A stretch of DNA of 14,832 nucleotides from Komagataeibacter kakiaceti JCM 25156 (GTDB lineage: Bacteria > Pseudomonadota > Alphaproteobacteria > Acetobacterales > Acetobacteraceae): contig NZ_BAIO01000023.1 in the NCBI RefSeq assembly GCF_000613305.1, positions 1 to 14,832 on the forward strand, read 5' to 3'. How positions within the stretch are numbered: the stretch's first letter is position 1; every line of letters starts with the position of its first letter. Positions 6,173 to 13,254 of this stretch are shown piece after piece. A program made the translations under genes and the position numbers. The notes under the pieces were generated by a model. That model did no database searches, was not told where the DNA came from, and saw only the letters and a program-made list of their open reading frames with translations.

Positions 6173-7770
6173 TAGCTGGCTCCCTGCGCGCGCCGGTGCA
6201 GTTGGGTTATGGCATCCAGCGCGGAAAGGATGGCCCCTTCCTGCCAGCAACCTACATAGGAGGCATGTTCGCCAGCCAGTACGACGCGGTTATCCATCGT
6301 ACACAGGGCCTTGTAATGGCTCTTGCGGGTCTGCTCATTCCACATCGAGCAGCACCCCATGACCCAGGGCACACGGCTCCATGCAAAACTGACCCCGTTG
6401 GAGAACTCCTTGCGGTACTGCCTGTGGATGACCTCACCCTGTGCCAGGGCATGTTCGATCCGCTCTTGCGGAGTCATGCCTGCAAAATCGTACGCTGCCG
6501 GACCGAACATGTACCCCCCAGCAGCACCGCGGGCCCGCGGGAGAAATAGCCATGGCTGGGATAGGAAATCTGGCTGATCGGCTGGTCAGTAAAGCTGATG
6601 CCACCGTAAATCTGTTCGTCCTCCTCCCAGAACCGACGCTTGAATTCCAGCCCCAGCTTGACGGAGGAGGCATAGGGCACGGCCATGATCGCGGATTTGA
6701 GCGGCGCACCGACCTGCACATCGAGTTGCGACAGGATGGGAAGCGGATGGTGCATACGCAGTAATCGGCCTGCGCCTCACGCACGGCGCCGCCATGGGCC
6801 ATATCGTTATAGGTAACCTTTACACCCTTGTCGTCCTGATGGATCGCGGTGACCTTGCAGTTCAGCGTAATCAGGTCATGCACCTGCCGGTTGAAGCCCT
6901 TGCCGATCATGTCCATGCCACCCACCGGCTGGAACATGGTGGTCTGCATGTCGAGACGTTCATGGAAGGCAAGCCACGTCCACAGGCCGGAGCGCATGAC
7001 ATCCGTGCGGGCAAATGGCGCGGACGGAACGGGCGCGCCATTTATGCCGCCACCCGGTGCCTTTTCGTAGCCACGGGTTTCGGAACTGATGGTGCCCCTG
7101 GTGTAATTCAGCCTGGTATCGAGACTGCCCCACTGCCGCATGGCGGTCATGACATGTTCATGTTCATCGGCCGAGATCATGTCATCAAGCTTGTGCTGGT
7201 CAATCGCCTTGCCCAGCAGTTCCGCCGTAAAGCCATGGAAATCCGAGGCGAATTCCCGGTACCGGACCGGTTTGCCATCAAACGCCCGGCTCGAATGGAG
7301 CATGAATTGTGGTTCAGTTCCACAAATGGTTCCAGTTCCACCCCGAATTCGCGGCAGTAATGCAGCAATCCCTGGTGATGGTAGGGAATACGCCAGGGAC
7401 CGGGATTGGTGTAATTGCCGGATGCGAAGCCGACCTTCTGGGTCGCACCACCCAGTTCGGTTACGGTATCGCCCCCACGCAGGCTGATATTGCGGCCACC
7501 GGCCCGGTTCTGGAATTCCAGAACCTGCACATGATAGCCTGCCTTGCGCAGTTCATAAGCGGCAAGCATGCCCGCAAGTCCCGCCCCCAGAACCAGCACA
7601 CGTGTGCCGGGCTTCGTACCAGACAGGACGGGGGGAGATGTAAAATCAGTGCCCTGCGCGTGTCCCATGGAAGTCATGGCCTGATACAGGGCGGCACTAC
7701 CGGCGAGTGTGCCAATGCGGGTTAAAAGTTGCCTGCGCGTGGGCGCTTTGCGCGGATGAGCATTTGTCAC
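6172..7770 (-). pseudogene. Tat-exported flavin monoamine oxidase/dehydrogenase, three frameshifts
   Basis: Restored, this is an FAD enzyme of about 533 residues in the amine oxidase (MAO/NicA2-like) superfamily. It begins with a twin-arginine signal (TRRQLLTRIG, residues 11-20), so it would be exported folded with FAD. The dinucleotide motif GAGLAG is at 62-67, with VLEFQNRAGGR at 83-93. The C-terminal FAD signature reads VVLAGEHASYVGCWQEGAIL, the usual AGEHxSY and WQEGA. The frame breaks at about 7300, 6745 and 6514-6519. Each needs one added base: TCATGCTCC for TCATGGCTCC, ATCCGC for ATCCCGC, and six Gs for seven. GTG 7770 is the start, with a weak GGGAA upstream. It heads an operon with cytochrome c and RidA. 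The substrate is an amine or amino acid, not identified. As written it is broken; sequence errors are a real alternative. Confidence 0.85.
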
Positions 7771-7860
7771 CAGAAAATTCCCATAACAACAACCATAATG
7801 AGCCTGGCTTCATTGCCCGGACGGATTTGGGCCGGGAACAATGTAAGCGGATATGAGGGG

Positions 7861-7881
7861 CCTGCCGCAGAAAGCGGCAGG
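7861..7881. terminator. Strong hairpin between receptor and oxidase genes
   Basis: CCTGCCGC and GCGGCAGG form a perfect eight-base stem with loop AGAAA. No T-run follows on either strand, so it may protect or attenuate the transcript instead of ending it alone. It lies between the end of the TonB receptor and the start of the flavin oxidase. Confidence 0.45.
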
Positions 7882-7900
7882 GCTTATGTCCATCATCAGT

Positions 7901-7928
7901 AAAATACCCATGGCATCAGCCACGGGTA
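7901..7928 (-). terminator. Intrinsic terminator of the TonB receptor gene
   Basis: Read on the minus strand, TACCCGTGGC, loop TGAT, and GCCATGGGTA form a ten-pair RNA stem (one G-U) followed directly by TTTTAC. It begins 26 bases after the receptor's stop codon, so transcription of the receptor is probably separated from the oxidase operon. Confidence 0.7.
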
Positions 7929-7953
7929 TCCGGACTTCAACTGTTGGAGAGGA

Positions 7954-10538
7954 TCAGAAGTTGGCGTTGAGACGGCCATAATAATACCCGCCATACATGG
8001 GGATCTGGGCGGAATCCTCATCATATGGCATGGCGCCCAATGCATTGAGCGCCTGCGGGACCATGCGTGGACGCACGTTGAATACGTTATTGGCGCCGAC
8101 CGCCATGTGCCAGTTCTTCTTGAAACGGAAGCCAATTTCAATATCCGTTAGCCAATGTGGCGTATTGATGAACTGCTGCAGGGCGTTGTTGGAGTACTGC
8201 AGGGCCGCAGGACCCCAGTCCTGATATTGCATCATGTCGCTGGTCTGGCCATAGCGGGTCTGACGGATGTTAAAATCCCAGTTCTGGTAGGTATAATAAG
8301 CGTTCAGGATAATCTTGCTGCGCGGATAATCGGTTGTGATTGCCGCGATGTCCGAAAGATTCAGATCCGCGCCGTTATGGTGCAGGCGGGTACGGTTGAG
8401 GTCAATCGACATCGATAGCAGCAGATTGCCGTATTGATGGAAGCGGAACATGTAATCCGCCTTGATGTCCACACCCTGTGTGCGGGTGCTGGCGCCATTC
8501 GTGAAATAGTCGGCGTAAACATCGTTGTAACCGGTAAAGCCGGTTGGCAGGGAAGCCAGCTGGGCAATGGCCTGCGCCGCGACCTCGCCCTGCGTCGTAT
8601 TGCCGTAAGGGGTAGAGCCGCCGAAATTCGTATCCTGAACGATGCGGTCACGCATATTGATCTGGTAGACGTCGGCTTCCACGTGGAAACCGTCGACCGG
8701 CTCCAGCACGATACCACCGCTGACGCTGGTTGAACGCTCGGGCTTCAGTTTGGTCGCGCCAATGGCCTGGGCCGCAGAGGAATCAGCGGCAAGCAGGCCG
8801 CTGGCGCCCGTGGGTGAAACATTGACGGCGCTGAAATGGGATTCAGCCAATGTCGGGGCACGGAAGCCCGTGCTGATGGTGCCACGGATGGCGATACGTT
8901 TGTTGAAGTTGTAACGTGTAGAAATCTTGCCGTTTTCCGTATTGCCCACGTCGGTGTAATGCTCCAGCCGCCCGGCAAAATCCAGTTCCCACTTCTTGGT
9001 CAGGTGGAAATCACCATCCAGGTACCACGCCCAGATGTCACGGTACCATGTGCCAGCCGAACCCGGAGAGATGCCGGCATAACCCTGCGTTCCACCCCCC
9101 ATGTAGGAAACGGGATTACCTGCGGTAATGTTGTAGGATTCCATCCGTTCTTCAGCGCCAAAAGCGAGCGTCATCGGAACGACGTCCCCGATCTTGAAAC
9201 GACGACGGAAATCGACATTGTTGGTCCATTGCACCATGCTGTAACTTTCAGCCCGCGCCTTACGGGGGCTGGAGCCGTAATCGGCAACATAGGATGTATT
9301 CAGGGTATTCTTGTTGCCGATCTTGTCGATATCTTCACCATAGGTGGAGCTGATATCCCAATTGAAGCCCATGAAGTTATCGCCCTTCAGGCCCAATGTC
9401 GCGGCAAAATCGTTTTCTTCCATTGTTTCCAGCGGTGAGAAACCATAGGGCGCGATGGCGGCGCAGGCATCGCAGGAGCCACCTACGGTGGGAGTCCGGT
9501 AGTTCTCATAAGATTCCGCATGACGATGGGCGTAGGTGATCAGCCATAGAAGTTGATTCCGGGCGTAAACTGCTTGCCCCATTCAATCGCCAGGTTTTCA
9601 CGCGTTTCTTCCGGCGTGCTCATGATCTTGTTGGAGCGGTCTGAAATATTCCCTGCATTGACACCAGTATAGGTCGCGCTGCTGGCGTCGGCGGGCTGGG
9701 AACCAAGCAGGCGATGGTCCCGTGCGTTGTTGGCTACGAAGTGGTCCGTATGGTACATCTGGCCGCTGATATGCAGGAAACCATCCTGCCCCAGCTTCAT
9801 GCCGCCATCGGCATTGAGCTGATAGCCCCAGCCATCACCGTTATAGGCATTCGCGCCGGTCTGGCCGCTCAGGTTCAGGCCGTGATCCTGTTTCTTGGTA
9901 ATGATGTTGACCACACCGGCAATCGCATCGGAGCCATACATGGCGGCCGCGCCATCTTCCAGCACTTCGATATGATCAATGGCGTTGGCCGGAATCATAT
10001 TCAGGTCAACCGGGGTCGAGCCTGAATCCGGTCCTGAATCAGCATAAAGATTGGCGGTTGTATGCCGGCGCTTGCCATCCACGAGTACCAGCACTTCGTT
10101 CGGGTTCAGACCACGCATGCGAATGGCGGAGGTCAGGGCGCCCGCATCGGCCCCCATTGTGCTGACATTGATTGAGGCATAGGTGCGGGTCAGGGCGTCG
10201 GCCAGGTTCATCTGTCCCGACCGGCGCAGGGTTGCCGCACTGACAACCGAGACGGGACTCATGCTGTCCCGCGCCTTTCGATTGACTGCGTGTGTGCCGG
10301 TCGAAACATTTATTGTTTCTACACCGGAACTGTTCACGCCGTTGGTATTTTCCTGCTTCAGGTTCTGCGCAGCACGCGTATGATTTTGCGGTGTCGTTGC
10401 ACGACGTGCGCGGATTGTCGTGTTTTTTTCTGGTTTCTGTTCCTCGGTTACAGAATCACCATTAGGTGTGGCGGCGACTGCTCCGAAAGAAACAAAAGAG
10501 CAGATAGTCGTAATTAGGAAAGAAGTTCGTCTGTTCAT
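7954..10538 (-). pseudogene. TonB-dependent outer-membrane receptor, one frameshift
   Basis: Restored, this is a gated outer-membrane barrel of about 861 residues, normal for the family. It has a Sec signal peptide (about 1-23, ending GAVAA), a spacer, a TonB-box-like ETINVSTG (74-81), and a plug domain. The plug shows SVVSAATLRRSGQMNLADAL, IRMRGLNPNEVLVLVDGKR and IDHIEVLEDGAAAMYGSDAI. The barrel ends in YYGRLNANF, with the terminal Phe needed for assembly. The frame breaks at about 9543, where TATGGCTGATC should be TATGGCCTGATC. The start ATG 10538 has only a weak GGGG upstream. It precedes the amine-oxidation operon, on the same strand but after a terminator. It may import the substrate of that operon or a siderophore; there is no direct evidence for either. 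Confidence 0.88.
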
Positions 10539-10783
10539 GATGCCCCGCGATTCTTCTGTCGAGTTACGATATTGACGGGGCGCGATGATTATCGAGGAAA
10601 AAATAGATGCCATATCGTTTCGAGGACGACATGTTGCGTCATTGTCACAGATTCGTAACAATCACGAAATATTGTATTCATATGGAATAGAGAACCGAAT
10701 AACCGCATAGGTAATCATTCGATTCCGGTTCATGACTTGCTTTGGAGGATGTTTGAAAACAACTGATTGATAAAAAACAATAA
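10539..10783. other. Upstream region of the TonB receptor
   Basis: AT-richer, no gene. It should contain the receptor promoter on the minus strand. A small inverted repeat TATTC-N5-GAATA lies at about 10675-10690, but I see no convincing -35/-10 pair and no clear Fur box. Confidence 0.35.
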
Positions 10784-10858
10784 AAGTTTTTGGGTCCGCC
10801 TTTTCAAAAAGGCGACGGTCCCCCTGAAGCTTTTTGAAAAAAGTTTCATCCAAAACTT
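10784..10858. repeat. Cloverleaf-like palindromic repeat
   Basis: An outer stem, AAGTTTTTGG (10784-10793) with CCAAAACTT (10850-10858), encloses two hairpins. The first is CGCCTTTT (10797-10804) with AAAAGGCG (10807-10814), a perfect eight-base stem. The second is GAAGCTTTTT (10826-10835) with AAAAAGTTTC (10838-10847), ten pairs with one G-U. I recall closely similar sequences scattered through Komagataeibacter-type genomes, but cannot check this here. It lies upstream of the receptor gene and away from any gene end. Confidence 0.65.
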
Positions 10859-11131
10859 CCTTATGGGTACAAGGATTTCGTGGATTGGCCTGTTTCAGGC
10901 AGTCTCTTATGGAATCTGGATCGCTGTATGCGGCGAAGGTTGTGGCAAAGAGGGGCTGAAGAGAGCGGGTTTGGTTAGGACAGGCTACGAATAAGTATGA
11001 CCGCTCCTTCTTTTCATCGGGCCTGAACGGACACCTGAGAGAAAATCCCGGATGACAGGCACAGGATGGAGAATATGGCATAGAGGACGTGATGTACTTT
11101 CGTACCTGACTGGTGCAGTGAGCAAGGGATG
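10859..11131. other. Gene-free stretch before a transposase relic
   Basis: No supported gene on either strand. The right part (about 11000-11131) is probably the left non-coding end of the IS5-type relic that starts at 11132, but no inverted repeat can be paired with confidence. Confidence 0.35.
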
Positions 11132-11794
11132 ATGCCTGCACGCAAATCGTATTCCTTCTGACGTATCAGGCGAGGAATGGATTCTGTTCGTCCCGCATCT
11201 GGTCCTGATTGTGCGAGGATGTGGAATCACGGCATCATGTATTGCGCGAACTGTTCAATGGGTTGCGTTCCATGATCCGCTACGGGATTGCGCTGGCGCG
11301 CCATGCCGGGCGACTTTCCTGTCGCTGGATGGGGAGCGGGCTGTTTTGATGCTGATCTTTGTGCCGTGCGGCGTATCGCCTCTGGCTACAAGGCGGAGCC
11401 AACGGCAGCTATTCTCGAAAAGATGGTCTTGCGTTCAACACCGGAAAGCGGACCACGTGCCGGATATGATGGGGGCAAACGCAAAAAGGAATCAAAACGG
11501 CATCTGCTGGTCCTGCATGTGACGCCAGCCAGTCGGGATGATCGTGCGGAGGTCGGACGTCTCGCCGTTGTCATTCAGGATGCGACGGGCGAGAGCGTTG
11601 AACTGGTTTATGTCGACCGGGATTATACGGCCGAAAAGCCTGCCGGGACAGCATGGGTCCACGTTGAGGTCGTCGAGCGATCTTTCGCACGCGCCACCCG
11701 CTGCCGCAGGCCCGTCAAGGATTACGGGCGCTATGCCTCAACTTTCGCATGCTTCATGCTCAGACATGCCGCTACTTGCGTTCAAGGAACATAA
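11132..11794 (+). pseudogene. Heavily decayed IS5-family transposase
   Basis: The original ATG 11132 gives MPARKSY. After an extra T come PSDVSGEEWILFVPHLVLI, then RELFNGLRSMIRYGIA. Another shift leads to the main frame: LRWRAMPGDFP, then IASGYKAEPTAAILEKMVLR, then STPESGPRAGYDGGKRKKES. Deletions follow: the AVDTLGH-type segment is missing between KRHL and LVLHVTPASRDDRAEVGRL, and the part between the EKPA motif and VVERSFARATR is mostly gone. The remaining catalytic features are the VDRDYT Asp and the VVERSF Glu. It differs from the IS5 copy at 568-1448, so it is a separate lineage and older. Substitutions, insertions and segment losses make it a true relic. Confidence 0.8.
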
Positions 11795-11820
11795 CACCCT
11801 CTGGACCTGATCAGAAAAGG

Positions 11821-11860
11821 CGGGCTGCATCGTGCTCTTTACAGGTAATTATGCAGCCCG
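11821..11860. repeat. Perfect ten-base inverted repeat with 20-base loop
   Basis: CGGGCTGCAT (11821-11830) and ATGCAGCCCG (11851-11860). It follows the transposase relic and could be a transcription barrier between it and the convergent BLH gene. No T-run follows on the plus strand, so a classical terminator is not shown. Confidence 0.5.
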
Positions 11861-11887
11861 TCCTGTCATTCAAGACTGGCTGGCCTT

Positions 11888-11906
11888 AAAATGGCGCTTC
11901 CATTTT
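11888..11906. terminator. Probable bidirectional terminator downstream of the BLH gene
   Basis: AAAATGG, loop CGCTT, CCATTTT. The seven-base stem ends in T residues when read in either direction. It stands about 60 bases after the stop of the minus-strand BLH gene and faces the relic on the other side. The stem is short and AT-rich, so activity is uncertain. Confidence 0.4.
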
Positions 11907-11967
11907 GCATGAGAGCCAGGCGTACACCTGACCATTACGGCACATAATAGCCCCGGAACAGCATGGA

Positions 11968-12405
11968 TCAGGCGCCTGTATCTGGCCTTGAAGCTGCGGC
12001 AACGGCGGCGGAAAGGTCAATGCCAGCCTTACGCCCCGCCTCCAGTATCTCTGCATCCGGTAGGGTGCCGACCTGAGCCATTGCCCATAACTGTGCGGCC
12101 CGTGTGCCGGAGCGGCAATATCCCAGAACGGGGCCGGGCATGCGCCTGAGGGCCATGCGCATGCGGGCTACGGCATCGGCATCCGGCAGATGCCCCGCCT
12201 GCACCGGGATGGCCGTAAAATCGAGCCCCAGACAAAAGGCGGCCTGCTCGATTTCCTTGCAAGGCGCATGATCTCCCGGTTCACTATCAGGACGGGCGCA
12301 AAGGATACTTTTGAATCCATCGGCAGCCGCCTTGTTGATGTCGGATACGGTCATTTGCGGCGCAATAGAGAACATAGGTGTAAGGGCGCGGGCGAATTCT
12401 TTCAC
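11968..12405 (-). CDS. BLH/TIGR01244-type protein (phosphatase-like, DUF442)
   Basis: This encodes 145 residues with the protein-tyrosine-phosphatase-like loop CRSGTRA (Cys97-Ala103) after GPVLGY. Upstream are ISDINKAAADGFKSILCARP-like features (VSDINKAAADGFKSILCARP, about 20-39) and a PVQAGHLPDADAV segment. These are the landmarks of the stand-alone BLH domain (beta-lactamase-hydrolase-like, TIGR01244). In Xylella and Agrobacterium this domain is fused to a sulfur dioxygenase in the BigR operon and serves hydrogen sulfide detoxification. Cys97 would form a persulfide or phospho-thiol intermediate. The start is GTG 12405 with AAAAGGA upstream; an internal ATG at Met11 is less likely. No sulfur dioxygenase or rhodanese is in the window. 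The function is inferred from the family; the gene is intact. Confidence 0.75.
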   Translation of the reverse strand: MKEFARALTPMFSIAPQMTVSDINKAAADGFKSILCARPDSEPGDHAPCKEIEQAAFCLGLDFTAIPVQAGHLPDADAVARMRMALRRMPGPVLGYCRSGTRAAQLWAMAQVGTLPDAEILEAGRKAGIDLSAAVAAASRPDTGA

Positions 12406-12505
12406 GAAATAAATCCTTTTCTGAACATAAAACAGTAACAGCCTGATATTTGCGGGATGTTTAATGGTGCGCGTATGTCTTCCATGCCGCTGCCTTCCAG
12501 TTCTG

Positions 12506-12526
12506 ACATACGGCTACAACGTATGT
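12506..12526. promoter_or_regulatory. Inverted repeat ACATACG-N7-CGTATGT
   Basis: Perfect seven-base arms about 100 bases upstream of the BLH start. A third half-site CGTATGT lies at 12472-12478. It could be an operator for the BLH gene; no regulator is identified in the window. Confidence 0.4.
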
Positions 12527-12777
12527 GGACTGTAGGGAGGGCATGGGGCGTGTCATGACGATCCTTTCCGACACATTGTCATTGCACGGGGCTGTCGAAT
12601 GCCCGTTCAGTTTTTGTAGTGCTTTTCCATTCGGGTTCATTCTGGTTGAGCGGATCATGGGTTTCGGGATTGGCAGAGACATTTGCCCATCAGGGAATGT
12701 CCCGATCACTGGCAAAGGTTGGCTGTGAACCGTAGGGGACTGCATGCCCGCTTCCTCCCTGACCCTGATAATTTATC

Positions 12778-12798
12778 TTATACATATCTTATGTATAA
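12778..12798. promoter_or_regulatory. Perfect 9-base palindrome with TCT spacer
   Basis: TTATACATA and TATGTATAA are separated by three bases. The form (AT-rich, near 20 bp, two-fold symmetric) is that of a dimeric repressor site such as those of ArsR or MarR proteins. It stands 27 bases upstream of a strong AAGGAGG. Confidence 0.55.
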
Positions 12799-12836
12799 AT
12801 GTAACTAAAGATTCTCATTTCGTCAAGGAGGCTTCC

Positions 12837-13097
12837 TTGGGGCAAGGGGTGTTCCGTTCGGCTGTGCGGCGCATTGGCGGTGTGGTTCTGGATTTCAGTG
12901 CTTGGGTTGTGCAGGGCGCGCTTGCGCTTGGCGGTCTGCGGGGGTTTGTGAGGGGTGTCACTGTTTCTCGTTTGGCTGAATTTGTGCCGGTCTTCGCTAT
13001 AAGATCATTGAATTTGCAATGTAATATATCCTCCCCGGACAGTGGTAGTGCGCCAACCGGGCTGTCGGTCGCTGGTCCGTTTGTAAGGGCGCATTAA
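12837..13097 (+). CDS. Possible small protein with TTG start (86 aa)
   Basis: AAGGAGG at 12825-12831 is an ideal ribosome binding site five bases before TTG 12837. The frame is open for 86 codons. It is hydrophobic at the start (VVLDFSAWVVQGALALGG) and Ser/Gly-rich at the end. I recognise no family. Its promoter region would include the palindrome at 12778-12798. The rare start codon and unlike composition keep this doubtful. Confidence 0.25.
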   Translation: MGQGVFRSAVRRIGGVVLDFSAWVVQGALALGGLRGFVRGVTVSRLAEFVPVFAIRSLNLQCNISSPDSGSAPTGLSVAGPFVRAH

Positions 13098-13169
13098 TGA
13101 ATGGCGGCTCCCGATCTCACTTCGTCCGGCTGTTTTGAGGGCTTTCAAAGAAGACCGGCCTGTTCCTTC

Positions 13170-13198
13170 TTGACATCAAAAGATTACATAATTAACTT
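13170..13198 (+). promoter_or_regulatory. Probable cydD promoter
   Basis: A consensus -35 TTGACA (13170-13175) is followed after 17 bases by TAACTT (13193-13198), a weak -10. Transcription would begin near 13205, inside the palindrome at 13203-13221. Confidence 0.45.
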
Positions 13199-13202
13199 AA
13201 TA

Positions 13203-13221
13203 ACATATTCATAAAATATGT
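13203..13221. promoter_or_regulatory. Palindrome ACATATT-N5-AATATGT at the cydD transcription start
   Basis: Perfect seven-base arms with spacer CATAA. The position over the predicted start point suits a repressor-type operator. The regulator is unknown. Confidence 0.45.
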
Positions 13222-13254
13222 AATTATCTGTCCTGATATGGACGGACGAATGGT

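Larger units (their letters stand above)
12406..13254. other. 850-bp gene-poor regulatory stretch before cydD
   Basis: No recognised gene. Frames at 12461-12745 (minus, 94 codons) and 12837-13097 (plus, listed separately) are not like any family I know. The stretch holds three inverted repeats with ACATA and TATGT half-sites and the probable cydD promoter, each listed separately. CGTATGT also occurs alone at 12472-12478, close to the BLH start. Confidence 0.4.

Noticed and set aside
9540..9582. Two separate receptor genes (plug and barrel) from overlapping frames
   Set aside because: The two frames join perfectly into one receptor when one base is added; the second frame has no signal peptide or ribosome site.
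11000..11820. Inverted repeats for the IS5 relic (CTTTTCATCGGGCCTGA near 11011 and CCTGATCAGAAAAGG near 11806)
   Set aside because: They resemble each other only if gaps are allowed, so I cannot define the ends of that element.
12461..12745. 94-codon minus-strand ORF
   Set aside because: It has no ribosome binding site, no recognisable domain and an overlapping open frame on the other strand; it is treated as chance.
12800..12825. Fur-type iron box near ATTCTCATTT
   Set aside because: Too few matches to a Fur consensus and no symmetric partner.
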